Notes: generated from the letters alone by a model not told the origin. 64,000 nucleotides of DNA from Micromonospora coxensis (GCF_900090295.1 NZ_LT607753.1:3038001-3102000), one strand, 5' to 3'; counted from the first letter of the stretch, positions 32,264-41,891 are shown. Numbers and translations are program-made.

Positions 32264-33198
32264 CCGACGCCCCCGCCGGGCGCGGTGAGCCGGTCGTCGT
32301 CGCGCTGGACGTCGGCGGCACCGGGATGAAGTGCGCCCTGGTCCGCCCGGACGGCGAGGTCGTGCACGCCGAACGGCACCCCACCGGCGCGGAGCGCGGC
32401 CCCGCCGCCGTGGTGGACACCATCCTCGACGTGGCCGAGGGGCTGGCCGGCAAGGCCCGCGCCGACGGGCTCACCCCGATCGCCTGCGGGATCGGCGTGC
32501 CGGGCCTGGTCGACGACGCCGCCGGGGTGGCGGTCTGGTCGTCCAACATCGGCTTCCGGCACGTACCGCTGCGGGACCTGACCGCCGCCCGGCTCGGGCT
32601 CCCCACGGCGCTCGGCCACGACGTGCGCGTCGGGGGTCTCGCCGAGACCCGGCTCGGCGCGGGCCGCGACGTCGGGCACGTCCTCTTCGTCGCCGTCGGC
32701 ACCGGCATCGCCGCCGCCCACGTGGTCGGCGGGTCGGCCACCGCCGGGGCGCACGGCGCCGCCGGCGAACTGGGCCACATCCTGGTACGCCCCGGCGGCC
32801 CGCGCTGCGGCTGCGGGCGGCCCGGCTGCCTGGAGGCGGTCTCGTCCGCCTCGGCGATCGGCCGGCGCTACACCGAGCTGGCCCGGGGGGCACTGGTCAC
32901 CGCCGCCGAGGTGGCCGCGCGGGCGGCGGCCGGGGAGGAGCTGGCCGGGCAGGTGTGGCAGGAGGCCGTCGACGCGCTCGCCGACGGCCTGGCCACCGCG
33001 CAGGCGCTCTTCGACGTGGAGACCATGGTGATCGGCGGTGGGCTGGCCCGGGCCGGCGCGCAGCTGTTCGACCCGCTGCGCGCGGCGCTGCGGGAGCGGA
33101 TCACCTTCCACCGGGAGCCGCGCCTGGTCGCGGCGGCCCTCGGCGACGAGGCGGGCTGCCTCGGCGCCGCCCTGCTCGCCCTCGACAGTCTGGAGTGA
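32260..33198 (+). CDS. ROK family sugar kinase
   Basis: A 312-residue ROK kinase. ATP-binding/ROK pattern: VVALDVGGTGMKCALVRP, active-site GHDVRVGGLAE, VAVGTGIAAAHVVGG, and the zinc-binding motif CGCGRPGCLEAVSS. The catalytic Asp lies in GHDVR. Its position between the SIS isomerase and NagA suggests N-acetylglucosamine kinase (NagK-like) or an N-acetylgalactosamine kinase. The GTG overlaps the previous stop by 4 nt. Confidence 0.9.
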   Translation: MTDAPAGRGEPVVVALDVGGTGMKCALVRPDGEVVHAERHPTGAERGPAAVVDTILDVAEGLAGKARADGLTPIACGIGVPGLVDDAAGVAVWSSNIGFRHVPLRDLTAARLGLPTALGHDVRVGGLAETRLGAGRDVGHVLFVAVGTGIAAAHVVGGSATAGAHGAAGELGHILVRPGGPRCGCGRPGCLEAVSSASAIGRRYTELARGALVTAAEVAARAAAGEELAGQVWQEAVDALADGLATAQALFDVETMVIGGGLARAGAQLFDPLRAALRERITFHREPRLVAAALGDEAGCLGAALLALDSLE

Positions 33199-33200
33199 CA

Positions 33201-34310
33201 ATGGCCCTGCGGGTGACCGGCAAGGTGGTGACCCCGACCGGCGTGCTCCGGCAGGGGTGCGTGGAGATCAACGGCGACCGGATCACGGCGGTGGCCGAGT
33301 ACCCGGCGAAGCGGGACGGGCACTGGGTCGTGCCGGGCTTCGTCGACATGCACACCCACGGCGGTGGCGGGCACACCTTCACCACCGGGGACGCCGACTC
33401 CGCCCGGCAGGCCGCCGCGTTCCACCTGGGACACGGCACCACCACCCTGCTGGCCAGCCTGGTCAGCTCCCCGTTCCCGCTGATGCGCGACGCCACCGCG
33501 GCCTTCGTCCCGCTGGTGGGCGAGGGCGTGCTGGCCGGCGTCCACTTCGAAGGGCCGTACCTGTCGACGGCGCGCTGCGGCGCGCAGAACCCGGACCACC
33601 TGCGCGACCCGTCGACCGACGAGCTGTCCGAACTGATCGAACTGGGCGACGGGGCGGTGCGGATGGTGACCCTGGCCCCCGAGCGGGCCGGCGCGCTCGA
33701 CGCGATCAAGCTGCTCACCTCGCACGGGGTGGTCGCCGCCGTCGGCCACACCGACGCCACGTACGACGAGACCCGGGCGGCCGTGGCGGCCGGCGCGAGC
33801 GTCGCCACCCACCTGTTCAACGGGATGCGGCCGGTGCACCACCGCGAGCCGGGCCCGGTGGTGGCCCTGCTGGACGCCCCGAACGTGGTCTGCGAACTGG
33901 TCGCGGACGGGGTACACCTGCACGACGGCATGCTGGCCTTCGCCACCTCGACCGCCGGCCCGGAGCGGGCCGCCCTGATCACCGACGCGATGGCCGCCGC
34001 CGGCATGCCCGACGGCGCGTACGAGCTGGGCGGCCAGGACGTCGTCGTCGCCGACGGGGTGGCCCGGCTGGCCCGCGACGGCGCGATCGCCGGCAGCACA
34101 CTGACCATGGACGCGGCGCTGCGGCACGCCGTCGGCGCGGGCATCCCGATCGCCGACGCGGTACGCATGGTGGCGACCACCCCGGCCCGGGCGATCGGTC
34201 TCGGCGACAAGGTCGGCGCGCTCCAGGTCGGCCTCCGCGCGGACCTGGTCGTCCTCGACGACGACCTGAACGTGGTGCGGGTGATGCGCGGCGGCTCCTG
34301 GGTGGAGTGA
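33201..34310 (+). CDS. nagA: N-acetylglucosamine-6-phosphate deacetylase
   Basis: A 369-residue amidohydrolase that removes the acetyl group from GlcNAc-6-P. Metal and active-site motifs are intact: PGFVDMHTHGGGG, VHFEGPYLS, VGHTDATYD, THLFNGMRP (with HHREPG after it) and ALITDAMAAAG carrying the catalytic Asp. The ATG at 33201 lies 2 nt after the kinase stop. It completes a short amino-sugar operon. No transporter gene is present in the window, so uptake would be encoded elsewhere. Confidence 0.93.
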   Translation: MALRVTGKVVTPTGVLRQGCVEINGDRITAVAEYPAKRDGHWVVPGFVDMHTHGGGGHTFTTGDADSARQAAAFHLGHGTTTLLASLVSSPFPLMRDATAAFVPLVGEGVLAGVHFEGPYLSTARCGAQNPDHLRDPSTDELSELIELGDGAVRMVTLAPERAGALDAIKLLTSHGVVAAVGHTDATYDETRAAVAAGASVATHLFNGMRPVHHREPGPVVALLDAPNVVCELVADGVHLHDGMLAFATSTAGPERAALITDAMAAAGMPDGAYELGGQDVVVADGVARLARDGAIAGSTLTMDAALRHAVGAGIPIADAVRMVATTPARAIGLGDKVGALQVGLRADLVVLDDDLNVVRVMRGGSWVE

Positions 34311-34397
34311 CGGTCGGGGCCGGCCCCGCCACCACCGCACCCCGAAACGGCGGCACGCCGACTCAGCACCAGCCCCGGGCGGAGCCGGCGCCGACGG

Positions 34398-35609
34398 TCA
34401 GCCGACCGTGGGGACCTCGACGCCGAGGACGGCCTGCTCGTCCGGGCGGTGCACCAGCACCTCCGACAGGAACGACTGCACCGCCGGCCCCATGCCGACG
34501 TCCCGGCCGGCGCGCTCGGAGAGCAGCCACTTGTGCTCGATGATCTGCGCGAAGAGCTCCTGCGGCTCCAGCTTGCGGCGCAGGTGCGCGGGCACCGCCC
34601 GGACGACCGGCTCGAACACCTCGGTCAACCACCGGTGCGCCGCCTGCTGCTCGTCGGTCAGGTCGCTCTCCACCCGGTACGCGTCCAGGTCGTTGAGCAG
34701 CCGGCGGGCCTGGTTCTCCTCGGCGTCCAGGCCGGTCAGCCGGATCAGCCGCCGGGTGTGGTAGCCGGCGTCGACCACCTTGGGCCGGACCAGGTAGCGC
34801 CCGTTGTCGGCCGTCGACATCGCCACCTCGGCCACGTCGAAGCCCATGTCGTTGAGGCGGCGGATCCGGCCCTCGATGTCGTGCCGGGCCTCCCGCTCGA
34901 TCGCCTGCTCGTAGGTGATCTCGTGCCACAGCCGCTCGTAGCGCTGCACGACCTCCTCGCAGACCACCTCGGGGTCGATCGACTCGTGCAGCAGGCCGGC
35001 GGCCTGGAGGTCCAGCGCCTCCCCGAAGATGTTGACCCGGGCGATCTCCAGGTCCTCGCCGCGCTGGCCGTTGGAGAGGGAGTGGTGCAGCGCCCCGGTC
35101 TCCGCGTCGACCAGGTAGGCGGCGAAGGCGCCCGCGTCCCGCCGGAACAGCGTGTTCGACAGCGAGCAGTCGCCCCAGAAGAAGCCGGTCAGGTGCATCC
35201 GGACCAGCAGCACCGCCAACGCGTCCAACAGCCGGCCCATGGTCTCCGGGCGCAGCGTACGGGAGAAGAGCGCCCGGTACGGCAGCGAGAACTGCAGGTG
35301 CCGGGTGATCAGCACCGACTCGAGGGGTTCCCCGTCCTCGGTCTGCCGGTCGGCGACGATCGCCACCGCCTCCACCGACGGGAAGTCGATCCGCTCCAGC
35401 GCCCGGAGCAGGTCGTACTCCCGCTCGGCGATCCGCTCGCGAGTCTCCTTGAACGCGTACACGTAGTCGCCGAGACGGACGAAGCGCACGATGTGCCGCG
35501 AGATGCCCTGCGGCAGCGCGACCAGGTGATGCGCAGGCCACTGCTCCAGCGGCGTCGACCAGGGGAGGTCGAGCAGCGCCGGGTCGACGAGGGCCGAGGT
35601 GATCCGCAC
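34398..35609 (-). CDS. DUF4032 domain protein with kinase-like fold
   Basis: A 403-residue protein. The first 250 residues look like a lipopolysaccharide-kinase/aminoglycoside-kinase fold: VRLGDYVYAFKETRERIAEREYDLL, LITRHLQFSLPYRAL, MHLTGFFWGDCSLSNTLFRRD (catalytic-loop-like, GDCSLSN), and AYLVDAETGALH (DxE instead of DFG). The rest is the DUF4032 region. The start is taken at GTG 35609 because VRITSALVDPALL opens the conserved domain. No clear ribosome site precedes it, so it may be leaderless. Substrate unknown. It converges on nagA. Confidence 0.78.
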   Translation of the reverse strand: MRITSALVDPALLDLPWSTPLEQWPAHHLVALPQGISRHIVRFVRLGDYVYAFKETRERIAEREYDLLRALERIDFPSVEAVAIVADRQTEDGEPLESVLITRHLQFSLPYRALFSRTLRPETMGRLLDALAVLLVRMHLTGFFWGDCSLSNTLFRRDAGAFAAYLVDAETGALHHSLSNGQRGEDLEIARVNIFGEALDLQAAGLLHESIDPEVVCEEVVQRYERLWHEITYEQAIEREARHDIEGRIRRLNDMGFDVAEVAMSTADNGRYLVRPKVVDAGYHTRRLIRLTGLDAEENQARRLLNDLDAYRVESDLTDEQQAAHRWLTEVFEPVVRAVPAHLRRKLEPQELFAQIIEHKWLLSERAGRDVGMGPAVQSFLSEVLVHRPDEQAVLGVEVPTVG

Positions 35610-35723
35610 GGGGACAAGTGTGAAGGGTGCCCCCCGCCGAGCGCTTCCCTTCGTGGCTCGGCACACACCACCCGCCCCGGCCCGCGCCGGTGGGCCACCG
35701 CCGGGGGCCGGTAGCGTGAGCGC

Positions 35724-36488
35724 GTGCGGGAGACCACGACGGTACGCGGGGTACGGCTCCGGCCGGTGCGCCCGGCCGGCTGGTGGTACGACGCGCTGCT
35801 GCTGGCCGGTCTGGTCGGCCTGACCGTGGCGCTGGCCACCGGGAACCTGTTCGGCATCGACCGGGCGGTCGCGGACTGGGCGCAGGCGCACCGGCCGACG
35901 TCGGCGTACTGGACCGCGGTGGTCCTCAACTACCTGGGCCAGGGCACCCCGTTGACGCTGATCGCCGCCGGGCTGGGTGTGCTGCTGGCGGTCCGGCTCC
36001 GCTCGGTGCGCCCGCTGCTGCCCCCGGTGCTCGCCTTCGCCCTGACCTACCTGACCATCGGCCCGCTCAAGGTGTGGACCGCGCGCCCGGCGCCCAGCGC
36101 GAGCGTCAAGGAGCCCTTCCTGCCGCCCGAGCGGACCCTGCCGCTGTTCCAGGACGACCTGCCGGTCCGCTTCGCCCAGTCGTACCCGTCGGGGCACGTG
36201 GCCAACGCCATCGTCTGGTACGGCGTGATCGCGCTGCTGCTCGCCCCGCTGCTGCGCACCGCCGGCCGGCGCATGTCACCCCGGCTGGTCCTCGTCGTAC
36301 GGGTGGTGCCGCCGCTGGTGGTGCTGACCACCACCACCTACCTGGGTTGGCACTGGCTCACCGACTCGGTGGCCGGGCTGCTGCTCGGCCTGCTGCTGGA
36401 CCGGCTGCTGCACCGCATCCCCTGGGACGACGTGCCGCTGCCCGGCCGGTTGCGGGACTGGGACCGGCCGTTCACCTCGACCCCCTAG
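35724..36488 (+). CDS. PAP2 family phosphatase
   Basis: A 254-residue membrane protein with six helices. Motif one: KVWTARPAP. Motif two: SYPSGHVAN. Motif three is atypical: TTTYLGWHWLTD, keeping the His and Asp but lacking the Arg at its start. It probably dephosphorylates a lipid such as phosphatidic acid or undecaprenyl pyrophosphate outside the membrane. The GTG at 35724 starts the frame. The APC permease follows one base after the stop. Confidence 0.85.
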   Translation: MRETTTVRGVRLRPVRPAGWWYDALLLAGLVGLTVALATGNLFGIDRAVADWAQAHRPTSAYWTAVVLNYLGQGTPLTLIAAGLGVLLAVRLRSVRPLLPPVLAFALTYLTIGPLKVWTARPAPSASVKEPFLPPERTLPLFQDDLPVRFAQSYPSGHVANAIVWYGVIALLLAPLLRTAGRRMSPRLVLVVRVVPPLVVLTTTTYLGWHWLTDSVAGLLLGLLLDRLLHRIPWDDVPLPGRLRDWDRPFTSTP

Positions 36489-36489
36489 G

Positions 36490-37740
36490 GTGCCGCTCGT
36501 GGATCAACTCCGACGGCGGTTGGGCGTACCGGATGCGGTGCTCATCGGGCTCGGGTCGATGCTCGGCGCGGGCGTCTTCGTGGTCTTCGCGCCGGCCGCG
36601 GCGACGGCCGGTGGCGCGGGGCTGCTGGCCGCGCAGGCGCTGGCCGGCTTCATCGCGTTCTGCAACGCCACCAGCTCGGCCCGGCTGGCCGCCCGCTACC
36701 CCGAGTCCGGCGGCACCTACGTGTACGGGCGGGAGCGGCTGAACCCGTTCGCCGGGTTCCTGGCCGGCTGGGGATTCGTGGTCGGCAAGACGGCCAGTTG
36801 CGCGGCGATGGCGCTGACCGTCGGGGCGTACCTCTGGCCCGGTCAGGCCCGGTTGGTGGCGGTCGCCGCCGTGCTCGCGGTGACCGCGGTGAACCTGCGC
36901 GGCATCGCCAAGACCGCCGCCGCGACGACCGCCCTGGTGGTCGTGGTGCTGGTCGTGCTGGGCCTGGTCGCGGTGAGCGGGCTGGTCGCCGGTGACGTCC
37001 GGCTCGACCGGCTCGGCGCGGGCGGTGGCTCGGTCGGTGGCGTGCTGACCGCCGCCGGCCTGCTCTTCTTCGCCTTCGCCGGGTACGCCCGGATCGCCAC
37101 CCTGGGTGAGGAGGTCCGGGACCCGGCGCGGACCATCCCCCGGGCCGTCCCGCTGGCGCTCGGCGTGGTGCTGGCCATCTACCTGGTGATCGCCGTGGTC
37201 GCGGTCGGCGTGCTCGGCGCGGACCGGCTGGCCTCGTCCGCCGCGCCCCTGGTCGACGTGGTGACCGCCGCCGGGTTGCCCGGCCTGGCCTGGGTGGTCC
37301 GGGCCGGCGCGACGGTGGCGGTGACCGGGGTGCTGCTCTCCCTGCTCGCCGGGGTCGGCCGGACGCTGCTGGCGATGGCCCGTCGCCGGGACGTGCCCGC
37401 GGCGCTGGCCGTGGTGCACCCGGTCCACCGGGTGCCGCACCGGGCCGAACTGGCGGTCGCCGCCGTGGTGGTCGTGGTGGTGGCGCTCGGCGACGTCCGT
37501 GCCGCGATCGGCTTCTCCAGCTGCACCGTGCTGGTCTACTACGCGATCACCAACGCCTCGGCGCTGACCCTCGGCCGCGACCCGGGTCGCCGGCTACCGG
37601 TGCGGGCACTCGCGGTGGCCGGGCTGGTCGGCTGTCTCCTGCTCGCGGTCAGCCTGCCGCCGGCCAGCGTCCTCGCCGGCTTCGGCGTCCTCGCCCTCGG
37701 CGCCCTCTGGTACGCCCACCGCCACCACCACCGCCCCTGA
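36490..37740 (+). CDS. APC-type amino acid permease
   Basis: A 416-residue transporter with about 12 helices. It begins VPLVDQLRRRLGVPDAVLIGLG and shows the APC consensus GLGSMLGAGVFVVFAPAA, ARYPESGGTYVYGRERL, and GLLFFAFAGYARIATLGEEVRDPARTIPRAVP. It likely imports a small amino acid or amine by proton symport. A GTG three codons downstream is an alternative start. It ends before the family B palindrome at 37790. Confidence 0.9.
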   Translation: MPLVDQLRRRLGVPDAVLIGLGSMLGAGVFVVFAPAAATAGGAGLLAAQALAGFIAFCNATSSARLAARYPESGGTYVYGRERLNPFAGFLAGWGFVVGKTASCAAMALTVGAYLWPGQARLVAVAAVLAVTAVNLRGIAKTAAATTALVVVVLVVLGLVAVSGLVAGDVRLDRLGAGGGSVGGVLTAAGLLFFAFAGYARIATLGEEVRDPARTIPRAVPLALGVVLAIYLVIAVVAVGVLGADRLASSAAPLVDVVTAAGLPGLAWVVRAGATVAVTGVLLSLLAGVGRTLLAMARRRDVPAALAVVHPVHRVPHRAELAVAAVVVVVVALGDVRAAIGFSSCTVLVYYAITNASALTLGRDPGRRLPVRALAVAGLVGCLLLAVSLPPASVLAGFGVLALGALWYAHRHHHRP

Positions 37741-37789
37741 CTCCTCCCCCGACGCCTCCCCTGACGCCTCGCGCCCGCCCTCGCCCCGT

Positions 37790-37855
37790 GCCGCACTTTC
37801 AGAGAAAGCGTGGCTATTCACGGCCCGATAGCCACTCTTTCTCTGAAAGTGCGGC
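37790..37855. repeat. Long palindrome between convergent genes (repeat family B, copy 1)
   Basis: Arms of 28 nt (37790-37817 and 37828-37855) match with one mismatch around a 10-nt loop. The arm sequence begins GCCGCACTTTCAGAGAAAG and ends GTGGCTAT. It is AT-rich compared with the surrounding genome and lies between the APC permease and the convergent channel-like gene, where it could terminate both. The same arm occurs at 55324. Confidence 0.85.
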
Positions 37856-37894
37856 TGGTGCGGGGTGGTGGGGCGCTCGGCTGGTGCGGGGTGG

Positions 37895-39739
37895 TTAGGG
37901 CTCGGGTGGGCGGGGGGTGGGGGCGGGGGGCGGGTTGGGGGCCGCACCGCGGCTGCGGGCGGGATTCGAGGGGCCGGTGGGTGTCGACGCGGGGGCCGGC
38001 GGCGGGACCGGGGTGGTCTCCCGCAGCAGGGCGCTCAGCCCGGCCCGGCGGGCCACCACGGTCAGCCGGTCCCCCGCCGAGATCACCATCCGTGGGTCGG
38101 CCGTCCAGTCGGTCCGTTGCCCGGCCGGGGTGTGGGCGAGCAGGCGTACCTCCCCCGGCCGGGCCACCGCGGAGAGCGGGCGGCCGTCCAGCGGCGCGCC
38201 GGCCACCACCGGCACCTCGACCACCAGCAGCGCGTGCCGGCCGACCGGGATGGTGGCGATCACCGCCCGGTCCAGCAGCGCGGCGGCGAACGCCGGTGCG
38301 GCCAGGTACGACACGCTGCGCGAGACGCCGATGTCGAACGCCTTCTGGATCCGCTCGGCGAAGTCGCCGTCGAAGAGGCGCAGCACCATCCGCAGCTCGG
38401 GGTTGAGCGCCCGGGCGTTCAGCGCGGCGCGCAGGTTCGCCCCGTCGTCGGTGGAGACCACCACCAGCGCCTGGCAGTGCTCGACGGAGGCGGACCGCAG
38501 CGTCTCCTCCCGGGCGGCGTCGCCGACGATCAGCGGTACGCCCAGCCGCCGGGCCAGCGACGCCCCGCGCGCCTCGGCGTGCCGGTCGATCGCGACCACC
38601 TCGACGCCGAAGTCCCGCAGCTGCGCCATCACCCGGGTGCCGATGTTGCCCAGCCCGACCACCACGACGTGCCCGGTGCGGTCCGGCTGGATCCGGCCGG
38701 CGTGCAGGGCCAGCCGGGCGTTGACGATGCCGTCGACGACCACGGCGGTGATCAGCGGGATCAGGGCCAGCCCGGCGAGGTTGAGCACCACCTGCATGAT
38801 CTGCGCGGCGGCCGGCTTGTCGACGTCCGGGTCCTGGCCGCTGAGCGTGGTGACCAGGGTCAGGTAGAGCGCTTCCGCCCAGCTCACGTCGGTGGCGCGG
38901 GCGTTGAGCCAGCCGAGCCCGGCGATCACCGCGAGCAGCACGATCACCGCGATCCCGATCTTGCGGGTGGCGAAGCTGCGGACGGCCCGCAGCAGCACCG
39001 CCAGGGGTTGCCGTCGCCGCCGGGCGCGGACCAGCCGGCGGGCGGCCAGCTCGGTGCCGGCCGGCTGGCCGGTCGCCTCGGCGAGCACCACGTCGGCCGC
39101 CTGCTCGTCGGCGGGGAGCACCCGGACCAGGTCCGGGTCGGTGGTCACGGCCAGCCCGCAGACGACGTCCTTCGGGCGTACGTCGTCGCGCTCGGCGACG
39201 TACAGGGTGCGGCCGGCGTGCCGGAAGTGGGTCGGGGCGACCTCGCCGAGCGCGGCGGCCACGAACGCCGGGGCGGCCATCGAGGCGTCGGAGAGCACCG
39301 CCGAGTCGGGGAAGAACTCGCGCAGGCCGTTGGCGAGGCTGGTGTTGAACATGCGCACCACCAGCCGCAGCTTCGGCTCGACCTCCTGGGCGCAGAGCGC
39401 GGCGTGCATGTTGCCGACGTCGTCCTGGTGCAGCAGGGCGAGCCCGGCCGCCCCGGCCAGGCCGGCCCGGCGGAAGGTCGCCTCGTCCAGCCGGTCGGCC
39501 CGGACGACCTGCACCCCGTCCAGCTCGCGGCCGTCGGGGCCGTCGCCACGGCGGCGCTCGGGGACGATCAGCGTGATCCGGACCCGGCCGGCGGCCAGCT
39601 CCGGGGCGAGCAGGGCCCGGGCCACCCAGTACGACAGCGGGTCGTGCCCGCAGATCACGTAGTGCGGGCGGTAGTCGTTGCCGCGCCACAGCCGGAGCCC
39701 GGCAGGACGGCGCGCGCGGTCGTTCTGGGGCTCCGCCAT
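37895..39739 (-). CDS. Two-RCK ion-channel-like membrane protein
   Basis: A 614-residue protein. An N-terminal RCK/TrkA-N domain (YVICGHDPLSYWVARALL) is followed by two transmembrane helices (about 263-285 and 310-335: IGIAVIVLLAVIAGLGWL, then AQIMQVVLNLAGLALIPLITAVVVDG) with a pore-like loop between them (SWAEALYLTLVTTLSGQDPD). A second RCK domain (about 340 onwards, VVVVGLGNIGTRVMAQL) and a TrkA-C-like segment end in a Pro-rich tail. The loop lacks the potassium-channel TxGYGD filter. The layout resembles CASTOR/POLLUX-type channels. The ATG at 39739 has TACGAT 6 nt before it, suggesting a leaderless mRNA. Confidence 0.82.
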   Translation of the reverse strand: MAEPQNDRARRPAGLRLWRGNDYRPHYVICGHDPLSYWVARALLAPELAAGRVRITLIVPERRRGDGPDGRELDGVQVVRADRLDEATFRRAGLAGAAGLALLHQDDVGNMHAALCAQEVEPKLRLVVRMFNTSLANGLREFFPDSAVLSDASMAAPAFVAAALGEVAPTHFRHAGRTLYVAERDDVRPKDVVCGLAVTTDPDLVRVLPADEQAADVVLAEATGQPAGTELAARRLVRARRRRQPLAVLLRAVRSFATRKIGIAVIVLLAVIAGLGWLNARATDVSWAEALYLTLVTTLSGQDPDVDKPAAAQIMQVVLNLAGLALIPLITAVVVDGIVNARLALHAGRIQPDRTGHVVVVGLGNIGTRVMAQLRDFGVEVVAIDRHAEARGASLARRLGVPLIVGDAAREETLRSASVEHCQALVVVSTDDGANLRAALNARALNPELRMVLRLFDGDFAERIQKAFDIGVSRSVSYLAAPAFAAALLDRAVIATIPVGRHALLVVEVPVVAGAPLDGRPLSAVARPGEVRLLAHTPAGQRTDWTADPRMVISAGDRLTVVARRAGLSALLRETTPVPPPAPASTPTGPSNPARSRGAAPNPPPAPTPRPPEP

Positions 39740-39826
39740 GACCGGATCGTAGTCAGCCGGTCGCACCGGGCGCAGCCCCGTGGATCATGGAGGCATGTCG
39801 GGCCCGGCGGCGGGTAGAGCAGGCCC

Positions 39827-40318
39827 ATGCAGACGTTCCTCCCGTATCCGGACTTCCTGGCGAGCGCCCGGACGCTGGACCAGAAGCGGCTGGGCAAGCA
39901 GCGGGTGGAGACGATCCAGGTGCTGCGCGGGCTGACCCGCCCCGACTACGGCTGGCGCAACCATCCGGCGGTGAAGATGTGGGCCGGCTACGAGGAGGCG
40001 CTCACCCGGTACGGGCTGGACGTGTGCGCCGTCTGGTGCGAACCGGGCCGGGCCGACACCTGCGCCGCCACCATGGTCACCGACCTGGCCGCCGCCTGCG
40101 GCCTGACCACCGTACGCACCCAGGCCGAGCTGGCCTCGGCCGGTGAGCTGCCGCCCTGGCTGGGCCGGGAGGACCTGCACCGCAGCCACCGCTCGTCGCT
40201 GCTGCGCAAGGACCCGGGGCACTACGGCCCGCAGTTCGGCGACGTCCCGCCGGACCTGGAGTACGTCTGGCCCGCCTCGGACCGCGAGCGGCGCTGCCTG
40301 CTGCCGTCGGACGGCTGA
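39827..40318 (+). CDS. MSMEG_6728-family protein (pyrimidine-dimer-glycosylase-like)
   Basis: A 163-residue protein. It begins MQTFLPYPDFLASARTLDQKRLGKQRVE and continues RPDYGWRNHPAVKMWAGYEEAL and HRSHRSSLLRKDPGHYG, the signature of the MSMEG_6728 family, which shares the small DNA-glycosylase/T4 endonuclease V-like fold. A role in DNA repair is possible but not proven for this family. Monocistronic, just downstream of the channel gene's start on the opposite strand. Confidence 0.85.
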   Translation: MQTFLPYPDFLASARTLDQKRLGKQRVETIQVLRGLTRPDYGWRNHPAVKMWAGYEEALTRYGLDVCAVWCEPGRADTCAATMVTDLAAACGLTTVRTQAELASAGELPPWLGREDLHRSHRSSLLRKDPGHYGPQFGDVPPDLEYVWPASDRERRCLLPSDG

Positions 40319-40357
40319 GCGGGCAGACTGGAGGCTCACTCGGGCGGGAAGGTGCAC

Positions 40358-41887
40358 ATGGCGCTGTCGCAGGTGGTGGGTCGGCTCATCGGCGTACGGG
40401 AGCAGGTGGTGGACCCCGGCGGCGGTGGCGCCCCCCGCGTGCCGCACCCGGTCGGGGCCGTGGTGGTCGGCGGCGGGATCGCCGGCATGTCGGCGGCGGT
40501 GGTCCTCGCCGAACGCGGGGTGGACGTGACCGTGCTGGAGGCCGCGCCGACCCTGGGCGGCCGGCTCGGCGCCTGGCCGGAGGCCCTGGCCGACGGCGCC
40601 CAGATGAACGAGCACGGCTTCCACGCCTTCTTCCGGCAGTACTACAACTGGCGGTCGATCCTGCGCCGGGTCGACCCGCGCCTGGGCTTCCTCCGGCCGA
40701 TCCCCGGCTACCCGATCCTCAGCGAGCAGTGGCCCACCGAGGAGTTCGGCCGGCTGCCCCCGGCCCCGCCGATGAACCTGCTCGCGCTGCTGGCCCGCAG
40801 CCCCAGCCTGCGCCTGGCCGACCTGCGGCAGATGGACCGGGACGCCGCGCTGCCGCTGCTCACCTACGACCCGACCCGCACCTACGCCGAGTTCGACGAC
40901 ACCACCGCCGACGAGCTGCTCACCTCGCTGCGGCTGCCGGACCGGGCCCGGGCGATGCTCTTCGAGGTCTTCTCGCACTCGTTCTTCAACCACGAGGCGG
41001 AGATGTCGGCCGCCGAGATGATCGCCCAGTTCCACTTCTACCTGCTCGGCAACCCGGAGGGGCTGGCCTTCGACTGCCCGGACGAGGACTACGCGACGGC
41101 GATCTGGCAGCCGCTGACCCGGCACGTGGAGAAGCACGGTGGCCGGGTGGTCACCGGGGCCGCCGCGACCCGGCTGGACCGGGGGCCCGACGGCTGGCGG
41201 GTCACCACCGCCGACGGCACCTCGTACCGGGCCGGGCACGTGGTGCTCGCCGTCGACCCGCCCGCGCTCGCCGCGCTGGTCGCGGCCTCCCCCGGCCTGG
41301 TCGCGGCGGCGCCGCGGCTGGTGGCGCGGATGCCCGCGTTCGGCCGGCCCGGTCCGCCGTACGCGGTGGCGCGTTACTGGACGGACGGGGACGTGCGCGC
41401 CGACCGGGCGGTGTTCAGCGGGGTGTCCCGCCAGCCCACCCTGGACTCGGTGACTCTCTACCACCGGCTGGAGAACGAGTCCCGCCGCTGGGCGCAGCGC
41501 ACCGGCGGCGCGGTGATCGAGCTGCACGCGTACGCCTGCGACGAGGGCGTGCCCGCCGACGAGCTGGCCGAGCGGATGCGGGTCGAGCTGTGCCGGCTCT
41601 GGCCGGAGGCCGCCGACCTGCGGGTACGCGAGCTGCGGGCCCGGGTCGAGGCGCAGGCCCCGGCCTTCACCCCGGGCAGCCACGCCGGCCGCCCGGGGGT
41701 CCGCACCGACGCCGACGGCCTCTACCTGGCCGGGGACGGCATCCGGACCGAGTTCCCCAGCGCCCTGATGGAACGCTCGGCGGCGACCGGGATCATCGCG
41801 GCCAACCACATCCTGCGTGCCGAGGGCGGGGCGGCCGAGCCGGTGCGCTCGATCCGGCCGCGCGGTCTGCTCGCCGGTCGGCGCTGA
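40358..41887 (+). CDS. FAD-dependent amine oxidase/CrtU-like oxidoreductase
   Basis: A 509-residue flavoprotein. Dinucleotide-binding motif VVVGGGIAGMSAAVVLAERG, then LEAAPTLGGRLG. The stretch MNEHGFHAFFRQYYNWRSIL is characteristic of CrtU-type carotenoid desaturase/methylase proteins. The C-terminal FAD motif is GLYLAGDGIRTEFPSALMERS. It lacks the C-terminal extension seen in some isorenieratene synthases, and no other carotenoid gene is nearby, so the substrate is open. The ATG at 40358, with GGAAGG 5 nt upstream, is preferred over GTG 40352. Confidence 0.8.
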   Translation: MALSQVVGRLIGVREQVVDPGGGGAPRVPHPVGAVVVGGGIAGMSAAVVLAERGVDVTVLEAAPTLGGRLGAWPEALADGAQMNEHGFHAFFRQYYNWRSILRRVDPRLGFLRPIPGYPILSEQWPTEEFGRLPPAPPMNLLALLARSPSLRLADLRQMDRDAALPLLTYDPTRTYAEFDDTTADELLTSLRLPDRARAMLFEVFSHSFFNHEAEMSAAEMIAQFHFYLLGNPEGLAFDCPDEDYATAIWQPLTRHVEKHGGRVVTGAAATRLDRGPDGWRVTTADGTSYRAGHVVLAVDPPALAALVAASPGLVAAAPRLVARMPAFGRPGPPYAVARYWTDGDVRADRAVFSGVSRQPTLDSVTLYHRLENESRRWAQRTGGAVIELHAYACDEGVPADELAERMRVELCRLWPEAADLRVRELRARVEAQAPAFTPGSHAGRPGVRTDADGLYLAGDGIRTEFPSALMERSAATGIIAANHILRAEGGAAEPVRSIRPRGLLAGRR

Positions 41888-41891
41888 CGAA

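Noticed and set aside
34398..36197. 599-codon version of the DUF4032 gene
   Set aside because: The first 196 codons are antisense to the PAP2 gene and low complexity; conserved sequence begins at GTG 35609.
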